A stretch of DNA of 64,000 nt from Verticillium longisporum (GCA_019188255.1 JAETXT010000004.1:3782001-3846000), one strand, 5' to 3'. Shown: positions 1-11,779, counted from the stretch's first letter. Made by a program: numbers and translations. Notes: a model not told the origin generated them from the sequence alone.

Positions 1-815
1 ATGTCGTCCACGATAGAAGAGTGCTGCCCTGGCTGTGGAGGATGTCAAGTACGACGAGGCAATACAAGTCCGCGGGGCCCTCCACATGTACGTAACCCCA
101 CATCAAGGTGCCTTGCTCCACGACTGCCGCCTGTTTCCTTTCCAAGACAAGCTTACTATCGTACGGCTGTAGACTCACCTTATTCAAGATTTCTGTGCTG
201 TCTCCGAACGCGCAGGGGCCCATGATAACGGGCGTCTTCCAGCCCAGGGCAAGCCCGGTATCAATGACGCTCGAATTCAGTACCACAGCAATGACCATCA
301 GGTAGATGGGCTAGCCAGAATCCGGTGCCGGGGACTAGGAATCTGAATACCAAGGTCCTAGCCTAGCACTACTATACAACCTACGACTGGTGGGACATCA
401 TCAGTGCCGAAGATTCGGACAGTTGTCCAGGCCGGAATGACGCTGGGGGCACTTGACTCAGAGGCTCAGCACACGCCCATCCTGCGTTGCGAAGACTCCG
501 ATGAAGTCGGCCGCGGCTCAGTCCCTGCACCTAACCAGGATGTGGGCGCTGAGGCTGTTGAGTGTGACTGCTCAGGAAGGATACCAGGCGCATGGGTCAA
601 GTTTGGGGGGATCTTGAGTACATGAGGTTCGAAGCCATTATGGGATCCACCCCCACCTTATTGGTCCACTTGAGCTGGGCTCTCCAAACCACCAAACCAC
701 CAAACCACCAAACCTGACCTCATCTTCGACGCTTCACCTTCCTCCATCCACCTCCCCTTCATCATCAACACCGGCAGCCCCACCGTCCCCTGCGACGCAC
801 CGAACACCGCCCAAA
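1..815. other. Window start; no supported gene; EMC7 promoter
   Basis: Short open frames here lack recognisable domains, splice structure or codon bias, so none is called. The last ~150 bases are the EMC7 promoter and 5' leader. They contain an 8-bp tandem array (unit ccaccaaa, nearly four copies, about 684-715) and C/T-rich tracts, as is common upstream of fungal start codons. Confidence 0.5.
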
Positions 816-1786
816 ATGAAGCTCTCCCTAGCCGGCCTCCTAGGCCTCTTCTCCTGCTCCGCCGCGGCCGTCCAAACAACTCTGACGCTCTCCATTCCCA
901 CAACCTCGAACCTCAACCCGCAGACCCTCCCGCCGCAGACGCACGCCACGCTCTCGACGCTGCACGCCACGCACTCGGCCGCCCTCTCGCCGCACAACAC
1001 ATTCACCTTCCGCAACCTCACCGGCCCGGACTCCTACCTGCTCGACGTCCACTGCACGACCAACATCTTCGTCCCGTACCGCATCGACGTCGCCGAGGAC
1101 GGCTCCCTCTACGCCTGGGAGACGTACCGCGGCAACGACTGGGACAACAAGGGCGAGGCCATCCAGGGCAAGGAGTTCTCCACCGGCGGCAAGGGCTTCG
1201 AGGTCCGCGCCGTCGGCGTCAAGGGCTACTTTGTCGAGCGGAGCAAGTGTATGTCTCCCCTCCTCGATCATTGGCCTTCAAACCCCCAGCGCACATCTTT
1301 CGTCGCACGAGCTAACCGCAACGGGTGCCGCGCGCAGTCTCGATTGTCAACATTGTCATGAAGAACCCCATGATCCTCATGGGCATGGTCACGATGGGCA
1401 TCTTCCTCGGCATGCCCTACATGCTCAAGAACAGTACGTACCTCTCCAGTCCTTCTCTCCCACCCCGTTAGCGGGCCAGTTCTTTAGTCTGTCGTCGGGT
1501 GCACGAAAAGGGTCGGATGCACGAAAAGGACCAGCTCGCGCGGCAGCACCAAGCAGCACGAATGTACTGACATGGCTCTGCAGTGGACCCCGAAACGCGC
1601 AGGGAATTCGAAGAGGCCCAGCGCAGCAACCCCATGAGCTCGCTGCTCGGCGGAGCGGCCAACCAGGCCGGCGGCGGCGGTAACCCCATGGGCAACTTTG
1701 ACGTCGCGGGCTTCCTCGCGGGCGGGGGCTCCAGCTCTGGCTCTGGCGCCGCTTCGGGCTCTGGAAAGAAGAACGGAAAGAGGTAA
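816..1786 (+). CDS. EMC7: ER membrane protein complex subunit 7 (EMC7)
   Basis: Subunit of the ER membrane protein complex, an insertase for tail-anchored and multipass proteins (family knowledge). Three exons give a 243-aa protein: 816-1248, 1338-1433 and 1584-1786, with introns gtatgt..cgcag and gtacgt..tgcag; the frame is intact across both. Residues 1-18 form a signal peptide (MKLSLAGLLGLFSCSAAA). Next comes a lumenal beta-sandwich region (about 20-140) with the family-like VPYRIDV segment. Exon 2 encodes one membrane segment beginning MKNPMILMGM. Exon 3 starts with the MDPETRREFEEAQ signature typical of EMC7 and ends in a Gly/Ser-rich, basic cytosolic tail. Length and layout match fungal EMC7 (yeast Sop4 is the divergent relative). 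It is convergent with the WW-domain gene. Function is inferred from these motifs. Confidence 0.88.
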
Positions 1787-2223
1787 AGCAAGGTCACGGG
1801 GGACGCGCCATCATGGTCGGCAGCCGTTCGCAGGCGAATATTGAGAACGCGATATGTCTGACGAATCTGTACACGAAGCAAGCAACAAAGGGGAGACGGA
1901 AATGGCTGGGGCGACGGTACGCTGCCGGACGGGTCCTGCGCACTAGACACGGCTTGCAGTGGCATCATTTACAGGACAGCTATGCCTAGGATGAAGCAAT
2001 GGGAGGAGCCCTTGTAATCAAAATTCATATCCGGCCGTACACTTGTAAATGGAAGCAAATGCGAAGGAACCGAATTATCAACATGGACAGAGCTGACAGC
2101 GGTTAAGCCATGCCACGCACATACATCTCAAAGCAGTTGACCAGTCCATCCACGCGAAAACCAAAGATCCAACATCAGCCCGACTCCAACTACTACGCTT
2201 GCCTGTCGTCGTTGGCGCATCGT
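1787..2223. other. Convergent 3' intergenic region
   Basis: 437 bases between the stop codons of EMC7 (+) and the WW-domain gene (-). It must hold both 3' UTRs and polyadenylation sites. No coding sequence, repeat or RNA gene was recognised. Confidence 0.6.
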
Positions 2224-3236
2224 TTACTCGCCAAAGTCACCACCGTCATCCATACCGTCCTCTGCAGCACGATTAGCACCTGGGTGTTGTACATTGTTGG
2301 TGAGGGGTCCTTACCGTATCCGTCCTGATACGCCTCGTCCTGCGAGTCGTTGAAGCTGTTCGCCAGCATGGCACCACCGAGCATACCGGCACCGGCACCG
2401 AGCATCATGCCACCCGCCATGCCCATACCGCCGCCGCCGCCGCCTGGTCTCTTGCCGCCGGCTTGCTGATAGCCGGGGTAGCCGCCGCCGTGCATGGGAT
2501 AGCCCTGCTGAGGGGGGTAACCGCCATACTGCTGCTGAGGCGGGTAGCCGCCGTACTGCTGCTGGGGCGGGTATCCTCCGTACTGCTGCTGGGGCGGGTA
2601 GCCGCCCTGCTGGGGGTAACCACCGTACTGCTGCTGCGGCTGGCCGCCGTAGCCGTGGCCGGGATAGCCACCCTGGGGCATGTGACCGCCGCCACCGCTG
2701 CCCTTGACCTTGCCCAAGAGCTTGCCCATGAGGCCGCCGCCGCTGCTCTTGCCGCGATCTTCGGGACGCGGGGGCAGCTGCTGGGGGAAGCTGCCGCGCG
2801 TGTCACTCTGCTGCTGCTGCTGCTGGGGCGGGCCGGCGGCCTGGGCGGGAGGAGGCTGAGAGGAGCTGGCGCCGGGCTGGGGGCTGGCGGAAGCCTGCGT
2901 GTAGGGGTTGTGCTTCACATCGGAGGGGGTAGATGGGTTGTCGCCGGGGCGAGGGGCGTATCCGGGAGGGGGGCCATCTGGGGTTTCGTTCTGGGGCGGC
3001 AATGCCGGCTCGGTGGGCTTGTCCCATTGGGACTGTTTGGTGTGGAGATTGACGTAGAACCTGGGAATGTTAGCGAAACTGTCCGATCTGATGTTGCGAC
3101 AAGCGCAGGCAGGTGAAAGAGAAGCTGCGAGGTTCGTCACTACTCACCAAGCGTTGTACTGTGTGTTCCAGCGCGCCGTCCAGCCAGGCGGAAGCTCGGG
3201 AGGGGGAGGCCCCGAGGGCGCTTCGAAATCGGCCAT
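2224..3236 (-). CDS. WW-domain protein with Q/G/Y/P-rich repeat tail
   Basis: Three exons on the minus strand (3236-3148, 3060-2315, 2261-2224) encode 290 aa. The N-terminus is one WW domain (about residues 14-45): it opens with LPPGW, the first intron falls exactly in the next conserved Trp codon, and it closes with SQWDKP. WW domains bind proline-rich ligands. The middle is Pro/Gln/Ser-rich and the C-terminal half is low complexity with a 9-aa repeat (GGYPPQQQY), then a Gly/Met-rich hydrophobic patch and an acidic end (DDGGDFGE). The last intron (gtaagg..ctgcag) is required: reading through it gives an unrelated tail, while splicing restores the acidic end. Fungal proteins of this type are mostly annotated only as WW-domain proteins. 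The molecular role is unknown, and the partner is inferred to be a proline-rich protein. Confidence 0.85.
2518..2598 (-). repeat. 27-bp tandem repeat inside the WW-domain gene
   Basis: Three adjacent 27-bp units (2518-2544, 2545-2571, 2572-2598), with decayed copies on both sides, encode the 9-residue unit GGYPPQQQY. Differences between copies are mostly synonymous, which suggests selection on the encoded repeat rather than a very recent expansion. Confidence 0.75.
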
Positions 3237-4993
3237 TGGGGGGTTCAGAGTTGGACGGGTTTTCTGAACGTGAGAATCGAATATCGCGATTGCAAATTGT
3301 GGACGAGAATGCGCAACGTGATGACCTGGCGCAACCGTAGTTGAGGTGGTAGGTTGACGATGATGCCAGAGAAAGAGGAGGGGGGGAGAGTCGCGGAAGC
3401 GCAGATGACGAAACCCCCGGACTTTGAGCACTCAGGCGCTGCCTGCAGGTCAAGTGAAGTGGGCTCCTTCCGCCGCGCCTGGGTCCCTAGGCTAAGGCAG
3501 TAGGGGAGCTCCAGGCTCGGAATGCGGTTGCCGACTGAGAGGTCACCTTACACCTTGTGCGTCAAGTTGGCCTTCGTTTTGCCCCTCATTGCGTCGGAGA
3601 CACACCGCTATCGTCGAGCCGCGGCCAATGCGCATCCACCGCCCAGACACCCCGGCGAGCGATGGCGCACTGTAGCATCGTCGCAACCCTTGTCGCCACG
3701 CCCGCCGCGCCCTCCAGCCCCCAAGATAGGTACCTAGGTACCTAAGGTAGGGAAGAAGGAAGCGTCGCCCCCTCTCCTGGAAGCTCCTGCCACACGTTCC
3801 TGCACGCTGCACGCTGCACGCTGAACTCCATCGTTCCAGGGCAGCTCATGCCCCCGAGAAGTCGCCCTGCGAAAAGCGACCCTCGGCCCACGCATGCTGT
3901 AGGGCGGGCAGGGCACCCACACAGGCAGGCAGGCCCTTGGTGTGGCTGGTGCAGGCCTCCAACGAAGACATTGTGACCAGGCTTCGGGCCTCAGCTTTTT
4001 ACCCTCCTTGTCTCTGCTGGTCATCGTCATGTGGCAATCCCATCCGCAGAAAAAGGCAGGGTTTTTTGTCCCGTCACCTACCTGCCAACCAGAAGCGGTG
4101 TGCCCCCGAATCAGTTGGATCCTCGTGGCCCAGCCTGGTTCTTCTCACCCCCTGCGTGCCCGCCAAGTGAAAACACCTCCTCACCAGCCTTGGCCTTCCT
4201 TCCCTCTGTCCCTCAAACTTTGCCGAACACGTTTTGCTTCCCCCCCAGCACCATGGCCACTGTGCGCTCCTCTCGCCCAGTGAGGGCGGGATCCCATCTC
4301 GATTCATCCGCCGCCCGTGGCGTAGGAGGGAGGGGTGGGAGAGGGCTGCGCAAGCTGGGGTGGCGCAGCCCACGGAAAATGCACGTCGGGCCATGTGCTG
4401 TACTCTGTCATGGGGAATCCCAGAGCAGAGCCTCACTCGCTTCTTTCCAGAACGTCCCTCATTCTGTAGACCACTTTTTGACATGAAGCTGAAAACTCGA
4501 CCCATCGTATCGTTCATGTGCCTGGCTCGGTTGATCTCCGAGCCCCCCCCCCTCCTCCACCCAGGAAACCCAGCCCCTCTCGGTGGACTCCTTGGCTGGC
4601 CTCGTTACTGGTCCTTCTGCTCTAAGCACCAGCATTAAGCTCATTGCCAAGCAATCCTAAGTGATGGTGCTAATAAGCGTGCCTTTCTTGATCCTGCACA
4701 TCATTAGCATCAGCCACTTGCCATATGTAGTCGTTGAGCCCAGGAGAACCATGCGACAGCAAAGACCAAACAGGCACCGAATCAATGATGAGTTCAAACT
4801 TGCATTCCTTCTAGATGCGTTTCGCCGCCGGTACTCAGTAACACCAAAAAGCACCCCGTTCCCGAGCGCTGAGGTCCATGGTCGACAAGACGACGTCCCG
4901 ATCCCCGTCCCAATCCAACGCCAATACGGACACTGACAAAGGAAAAAGAAAATAAAACAACAGAAACAGAAAGAGACGCAGGACTGTTCCTGA
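3237..4993. other. WW-gene promoter and PNS1 downstream region, no gene
   Basis: About 1.75 kb between the WW gene start and the PNS1-like gene stop. It contains the palindromic motif ggtacctaggtacc (about 3728-3741) and a short gcacgctgcacgctg run near 3800-3820. Open frames here (for example 4031-4486) lack introns, domains and codon bias. Confidence 0.5.
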
Positions 4994-7334
4994 TCAAGGC
5001 AAATCCCGGTCATCACGACGCCTCTCCCCAAAGAGATACGCCGCTTCCATGCAATACCCGCCACTCCCGTTCCGCATGAGCTTCTCGCTGCCGTAGCAGA
5101 TGATGGCCGCGTCCACAATACCGCTGAGTATGTTCTCCATGGCGCCCATGACCGAGAAGCCGATGAAGCTGGCGACGATGCCGACAATGTAGGCATACGC
5201 CGACCCGCGGGTGCCCATGCCGTCCGACGCCGCGATCCGTAGCTGCTTCGCCGTCATGACCCAGCCTGCGAACCCGAGCGCCGTTGCCATGATGAAGCGG
5301 GTCGCGTAGAGGAGCATCTTCGCCAGCCGGTACGGCAGCGTGGGCGACCTGGCACCGCGCAGAGACGACGTGAAGACGTGTGCCGGCAGAGTCGACGTCG
5401 GGCGCCCCGGCGGCAGGACCTCCATGCGACTGAGACCACGCGCAACCGCTTGCAGGTTCTGCGAGTGTATAGCGCCGTACGTAATAGTCAGGGGTTCGTC
5501 AAGGCAGCGATGGGCGTGGGGATGATCCGTGAGCTGATGGCTTCAATGATGTTCGACAGGCTCCTGGGAAGAATAAGCAGAGGGGCCCGGATCATCAATG
5601 CCAGGAACGTCTGCTCGCAGATGCTGCCGAATATCGTGGTCAAGGCGTGTCCCATAGCAGCCAGGACAATGTCGTTGGATGACGGCGCAGGCGCCGCCAT
5701 GCGGTGAAAGTACCACTGCGATACTGTCGCCGCTGTTGTCGCTCGCTGCACCGAGTTGATGACGCCGACTGTCCACATGTACATGAGAATGAACCAGACG
5801 CCGAGCCACCAGCTGGAGACCCGGATGACAAACCGTGCGAGGCTCTTGGAGAAGTAGCCACCGAGGAAAATGCGCGAGAACAGGCCCGTCCAGATCCAGG
5901 TCCACTCCAGAATCAACGCAAGACAGGCAAAGCCCGGGACGAGACGAGCCGTGTAGGCCTCCAGGATGCGGCTCGCGTATTCGAGAATATCAACAGCCTG
6001 CCTGATGCTGTGACGAGCTTTGATGACGAGGAAGACCCAGACGACACAGCTCACAGCTGGCACCAGAGAGGCCCACCGTAGTGCGCGGTCCTGGAAGCTC
6101 GCCCCGTGCGTCGAGCCCTTGAAGCTCGACACGAACGCGTAAAGCGCAAAGGTGCCCATGATGACGGGGACGGCAACAACGACGAGGCCCGCAAGGGGCC
6201 GGGCGAAGGACCGCAGAGCCGCAAGCCAGAAAAGTGCCACGATGACCGAGATCAGAGTGTCGACTGCCAGCATGTGGAAGGATGCGTGTAGTGTTGTGTA
6301 AATCGTGTCGCCCATGCCCTTGCGTGTAGACGTGTGCAGCCACACCAGCACGAAGGTCGAAAGCAGAGCTGCAAGAAGAATGAGAAACGCCCAGGCGAAA
6401 AAGGGGTCGTACTTGAATATCTCGCCCTCGGCTAGTGGTACAGTGGCTGGCATCACCTGGCTCTCCGCCTCGGCTTCCTGTTGCTCGTCGTACTCGGACT
6501 CGTTGGTCGATTCCCTGCGTAGCATGAACTTGTTCCGATCCGCCTTGCCCTGGAACTTCTGGAAGGCGGGTGGGCTATTGTCGTCTTCCAGCTCGCCCGT
6601 CAGCGACGCTGGGGGATCGTCGTATTCTGTCTGGGACTCCAATCCGACGTCGACCATTTTCGGGTTTCCTTCGGAGCTGTGGTTGCTGTCCTGGTCGGTT
6701 GCATCTCGTTGCACACCTTCCGCCTCTTCGTCGATGGCTCCTTGACCCCTGCCACGCCCGCTGAAACTCCGTGTGCCGTTCCAGCTGCTGCGAATGCCCC
6801 TCCTTATGCTCCGATCTTGATATCGTCGGCTGTGGCTGCCTTCGTTGCTGTGGTCGAGCGAGCCGCGGCTCGCGTCAGGGTCCGTCTCCGTGCTCTCGGC
6901 AAGCTTGCTCGCAGCGGCCACGCGACGGGACCTCTGCAGGGCAAACAAGTCGGCCGCATCCCTGTCGCGCTCGTCCTCGTCGTCATCCTCCCGGTACTCG
7001 TTCAGCGTGCTATGGAAGAGCGGTGCATCCTCGCGGGCCACGGACATGCGGGAAGCGAAGCCCCGCTCCCCGAACCGTGACCCGCCGGCAACGTAGGGAT
7101 TGCCGGTGTCCCCCCTACCGAGAAAGGAGCGGCCGCCGGGGTTTCGTGTCGATCGTGCGTTCCGGTCGGAGGGCTGTCGGGGCGGGCTGTCGCCGTTGTC
7201 GAGCTGCCCGCCGAAATTGGATATCCTACTCTGTGACTGCGCCAGGAAGCGCGAGGCATCTGCCCGACAAAGTCAGAGCAACGTCTAACAGTGATAAGAG
7301 GTCACGGCGCGGGACACTCACATTCCGAAAACAT
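4994..7334 (-). CDS. PNS1: Choline-transporter-like protein (Pns1/SLC44 family), frame broken once
   Basis: Plasma-membrane protein of the CTL/SLC44 (Pns1) family; substrate in fungi is not settled. The start is a 13-nt first exon (7334-7322, MFSE), then intron gtgagt..gggcag, then one long exon 7259-4994. The N-terminal ~270 residues are hydrophilic and Ser/Asp/Arg-rich. From about 6440 down to 5000 follow around ten hydrophobic segments, with the conserved EWTWIW and IPTPIAALTNP stretches and a C-terminal region ending CMEAAYLFGE that are typical of the family. At a minus-strand C run (plus-strand GGGG 5491-5494) the frame breaks and a TGA follows. Adding one base rejoins the frame exactly into the expected continuation (ITYGAIHSQ), and the corrected length is 759 aa. 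One missing C is therefore likely, either an assembly error or a real disabling indel. The family call is firm; activity of this copy is uncertain. Confidence 0.82.
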
Positions 7335-8121
7335 GGTGCTCCAAACTCCGGGGACCACCTCCCCTCTGGAACACGAGCGTTGTTTGCCTTCAAGTGTGCC
7401 TTCGAATGGCCCAGAGTCGACTTCGGGGTGGTGATTGGGAGTCCAGGCAGATAAGGCTGGAGGAGGGGGAGCTGCCTAGCGATAACAAAGGCGATGGCGG
7501 TACGGCCTCTGGATGTATTGGGATGCGATGGCGAGAGTTCAACAACGAAAAGAAGACGCAGGAAGAGTATGTATTGTTGGAGCAGGGAAAGCTGCGGTCC
7601 GGTGGCCGTGCTGTCACCAGTTTCAATCGAGGGTCATGAGGTTCGGATAGACAGTTGGAGGAAGAGAGATGAAGGATGGCGAGTGACCGATTGCCGGAAA
7701 CAGGTCGGTGAGCCAATACGCCAGTGGTGCCAGTGCACCCAATCCGCATGACTGAATGACTAGGAATGACTGATGACGGGACGGCAAGTGCGCGGGACCT
7801 CTCCCCATCTGGACCCTGGACTGAGCGCCGGCCTGGGCGCTACGTGACGCTGCTGCAGCCTGATGGGCCCCGCATGAGCACTGCACAGGTTCCAGTTGTC
7901 CCTGTCTCCACCCGACGGACGGGCGAGCACTGATTACGGCATCCACGTACTGAAGCGTTTTGTCATCTATCAACTCAATGGTTTGTGCTGCTTTGTCTAT
8001 CTCGGTGGCTTGCTGGTTGACATGTATTGCTTACCACCTCACTCTCCCCCGTGCCTGTGTTCGTTGCTTCTCATGACTTGATCAGTCTTCCATCATGCTT
8101 CCTCCACATTCGCTGTCTTTT
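7335..8121. other. PNS1 promoter region
   Basis: 787 bases upstream of the PNS1-like start and downstream of the unrecognised gene at 8122-10158. No coding sequence, repeat or RNA gene was seen. Both neighbours are on the minus strand, so this region carries the PNS1 promoter and the terminator of the upstream gene. Confidence 0.5.
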
Positions 8122-10158
8122 TCAGCAGGGTATGACACAGGTCCGTTGACAGCAGCCAGCCGGGACAAGCGACACATATCCATCCTGTCCTCCGCCCCCA
8201 AACACGGTGGGTTGCTCGACATCCTTGGTACACGGCTTCGCATCCATGCTCTCGTCATCCACAACTTGAGGCATCTCGACGACGACCTGGTCGGTCTTTC
8301 CTCGAAGGTGGGGGGGGACTATGATCGGCCAGAAATCATTGGTGGTGTGCACATCCCACCTGCACTGTTCGGCGGCAACGGCCTCGCGATATTGCCTTGC
8401 CATCGTGGCGACTCCTTTGCGCTCAGCTTCCTCGCGCTCCGACTTGAACTGCACCAGGAGGCTGAATGTCGATCTTCGATCACTGACAAAGGTCGTGCCG
8501 TATGACGATGATCGCTTTGGTGCAACCGGGTTCCAGTTACCCAACTCCTTGCCATCTACTTTGCTCCCACGGAACTGGCGATGGAGAATGGCAGGCGTAA
8601 AGCCGCCCCAGCCCATGCACACAAGTCTCGGAATACGCCATCGGGGGATCCAACCATAGAATGTCTTGGCCTTGCCGGGTCTGCAGTCACTGAAGGAGAA
8701 TGCGAATGCCTTGCGTTGGCTTTTCTTGAGCAACACGACACCCCTTCGGTAGATTTGGTCGAGCTCTATGTTACGACCGCGCTCGACGAGAGGGCCCAAG
8801 AGGGCATAGTCGGCTGCTTCCATTGGCCCGTCGTAAGAATGGCAGTAAACGACAGAGTCGCCACGTCGAGAAGACTCATCAAGGCTCTAGTTTTGGTTGA
8901 AGTACTCGACGCTGGACTCATCATCGTCTTCTCCTTCATCAGTGGCCTGAGAAAACTCGCTCGAAACAATGACCCAGACTTGGCGGTCGACAAAGCTGCC
9001 AGGACTCGGCATCGGGTAGGCTCTCGAGGCCAAGGTTGCTTCTGTACCATCGCAGCCAGTCGGGTTGAGGGCCATGTCGAATCGAGGGTACTGGGCTTGA
9101 GGGTACTGCTTCCAAATTGGGTCGGGCTTCTTTCCACGAATCTGCGGAGCAGGTTCATCAACGTCTTCCTCGCCAAAGTGCCAAGTGTTGTTTCTGAAGG
9201 CTTCGTTGTCGAATGCCCAACTGTAAGTCCCATTCTCATGAGACGAGCCATGGATTGCACTGTTCTCTACAGTACTGATCTCGTAATGGGCTTTTCCAAA
9301 GTCCCGGTGATAACTATGTTCGTCGGTGTGCAGGTCGTTTGCCTGATCAATATGACACACGCTGTCGGCTCGAGAATTGTCCGTGTATGAGTCGATCTTT
9401 TGGAGCACCACAAGACTAGAGTCGTCTGCGTTGCTCGAAGCCGTGTCATCGGCGGTCGTATCTGATGACCCGTCTTCTGAAATGTCGTCGCTCAGAGCAC
9501 CTTTGGGAATACTATGTGCGGCAAAGCTGGGGTCGTCTTCAGCAAGTGAGACGACTCGTGTTCCACTCTTTGAGGTGACTCCGCCAACAGAGCTTTGCGA
9601 CCCGTCATTGTCGAGACCATCGATGGGTGGCTTGTTGGTGGGAGTTGGAGGTGCAACGCCGTCGGAGTCTTCATCAACACGTGAGGCATATGCGTCGTCG
9701 CTGCTGATAGATTCGTCTCCTGTAGCGTATTCGAGTGTAGGTAGTAGTTGAGATTCGTGGACAGGGATACCGGCCATGTCAACGCGTTCAACGGAGTCGT
9801 CGTCTTGCCGGGCCTTGGGGTTAGAGTCATCGTTCATCGTAGCGTTTCCGACGCCAGATACCTTGGCGTGAGTAGTATCTTCCATGGCACCTGAGCCTCT
9901 GATCGGAATCTTGAGAGAGCTCATGTCGCTGAGGTCGTCAAATCGATAGCTTAATGCCCGCTCTGTGAGAATGGACAGTGCCTAGAAGAGAAATTGTCGG
10001 CGCGGTGAAAGTTAGGCCGTTCCTCTAGCACATGTCAGTTTGCGTCCGAGTAGATGAGGAAGCAGGGTAGAAAGCGGACAACGGAGCAGAAGAACTCAGT
10101 AGAACCGAAGTAAGGAACTAACCTGTGGATGAAAGTTAACGAAGGGGCGTTGAGGCAT
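8122..10158 (-). CDS. Unrecognised protein gene, interrupted by an in-frame TAG
   Basis: I do not recognise the family. A supported 5' exon (10158-10123, beginning MPQRPFVNF) is followed by an intron (gttagt..cttctag) and joins in phase to 9981. The frame then runs to 8122 except for one TAG at 8889-8887. The first half is acidic and Ser/Asp/Thr-rich, looks disordered, and has no membrane segment. The segment after the TAG keeps the same frame without any ATG for 21 codons (SLDESSRRGDS...) and contains a compact Trp/Arg/Gly-rich part (FYGWIPRWRIP, VCMGWGGF) and a charged helix (FKSEREEAERK). No canonical intron removes the stop in phase. It could be one gene with a nonsense or edited codon, or a gene followed by a second one starting at 8823. 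The open frame also continues upstream of 10158 without an ATG, so the true start may be further out. Confidence 0.5.
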
Positions 10159-11199
10159 GGATGTAATCGAATCCAACACATACTCCAAGTGAGGAGTACC
10201 AAAATATGGTCCACTGGGACGAAGGACTTTCGGTCACACTTCAAGGATGCTGTCGTCGTGTCTGCATTGACAAGAGAAGTTTTTGTAGGCGTAGGTAGGT
10301 AGAAGAGAAAGTTGGTGTCCAGGTAATATCGGATGTGTTTGGCAAGAACCCCCCTAGTGCGTCTCTGAAGCTGTCGTGGAAAGAACTTCCAGTAAGGGCA
10401 GGCACGAACGACTTCTGACAGGGCCGTACAAGTCAGAGTCTTTGTGTTCGGCCACAGCGAATTTATTACGGACAGTCCGCTTGTAACGAGGGTTCGCATC
10501 TCTTTATTCCACAACCTGCACCGACGCACTATAATGGCCAAGGCTGTGTGGGCGCCATTCAGACAAGTGCTTGAGTGCGTCAGTGCGGAGGATGTAGAGT
10601 AGCTTCACGAGGTTTGGTATCCCGTTTCAATAGAAATAAGTCACCATACCTTTTCCAAACAACACCTGTCTAACATCTTGACTTACATGATGCAGAGATT
10701 ATGCAAGCATTCGAATTGGAGTCTGGATGCCCCCGTTTGCAGGCACAATGCTGCACCTGCTGATGTTCTTTTGCACCTGTAACTAGGTATGTAAGTAGTT
10801 TGTGGCAGGTCAGCTCAAATTAACAAGAGATGGAACGAATTATTTAACAAGCCTTTGGCTGGCCCATCTGCAATACCTTGTGATGCCGCGGAGTCTCGGG
10901 ACAATCGATCACTTGAGGTATCAGATCGCTTATCGGAGTATCATCCCTGAATGGCGGGGTCTCGGAGAAACATCACAGACAGCACTAATGAACCCACGAT
11001 GACTTCGCAGTGGACGTCCGGGGAGTTTCGGGGTACTGGATTGCGCAGGATGAGGAAGGACTATAAGAGCTAAAAGGACCTTCGACAAGCTCAACTTCAC
11101 TGATGGACTCGTGACATCCATTCTCGCTATCGGTATTAGCAATCGCCCTCTTTCACCCGTCCTCCACTGTGCTCTCATCATAACCCCCGAGCCGCCACC
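10159..11199. other. Divergent intergenic region between the interrupted gene and the UPF0303 gene
   Basis: About 1.04 kb. The part next to 10158 stays open and codon-biased for ~20 codons upstream (PYFGTPHLEYVL at about 10215-10180), so an additional 5' exon of the minus-strand gene is possible. The remainder is low in coding signal and includes the promoter of the UPF0303 gene. Confidence 0.45.
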
Positions 11200-11779
11200 A
11201 TGACAGTCAAGCCGCCCGGCACGCCGCCGACAACTGTGAGCCCTAGTTCCATAGCTCTGTGATCGTCCCCATTGGCTTTCTATTTGCTTACAATAACAGT
11301 TTGCCGAGATCACAGCTCAGGAGAAATCCCTGACGCTGCCTCACTTTACCGCTGAAGATGCCTTTGAGATCGGCGTCTTGATCCGGAACCGACTGAGAGA
11401 AGTCGCGGAGCAGGCGGCAGTGATCAACATTACCCTCGCAAACAACAAGCAATTGCTATTCCATGCCGCCTCAAGACCAGGGACTGTGCCGGAGAACGAC
11501 AACTGGGTTGCCCGCAAGAGGAACTTTGTCCTGAGATTTGGATGGAGCTCCTGGGCGGGCCACAACCTCTTCGACAAGGGCAACGAGGAGACCTTCGAGG
11601 CTCGTTTCCAACTGGGAGAGACAGCTGGCGACTACGCCATTCATGGTGGTGGCTTTCCTGTCCGTGTCCACGGTGTTGAGGGGCCGATTGGCGCAATCGT
11701 TGTGAGCGGGCTGGCGCAAGAGGATGATCACCAGGTTATTGTTGAGTCCTTGCAAGCTTTCCTGGAAGCGCAAAAGTAG
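11200..11779 (+). CDS. UPF0303 / GlcG-HbpS-like protein (YBR137W family)
   Basis: Two exons, 11200-11235 (12 codons, MTVKPPGTPPTT) and 11300-11779, split by an intron gtgagc..aacag, give 171 aa. The body has the layout of the UPF0303/DUF336 (GlcG/HbpS-like) fold: an N-terminal helix around DAFEIGVLIRNRL, a central sheet with RKRNFVLRF, and the glycine-rich GDYAIHGGGFPVRV motif followed by GPIGAIVVSGLAQEDDHQ. Bacterial relatives bind haem or flavin-like ligands. The yeast member YBR137W is a small cytosolic protein whose biochemistry is not settled. It lies 600 bp upstream of the SsuD-like monooxygenase in the same direction; no functional link is known. The family call is good, but the function is open. 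Confidence 0.85.

Noticed and set aside
580..650. tRNA gene suggested by a ggttcgaagcc box near 624
   Set aside because: The T-stem does not pair and no acceptor stem or D arm fits.
8887..8990. Intron ending at ctag (8887) in the unrecognised gene
   Set aside because: No GT donor, and the one GC donor considered gives the wrong phase and creates a new stop.
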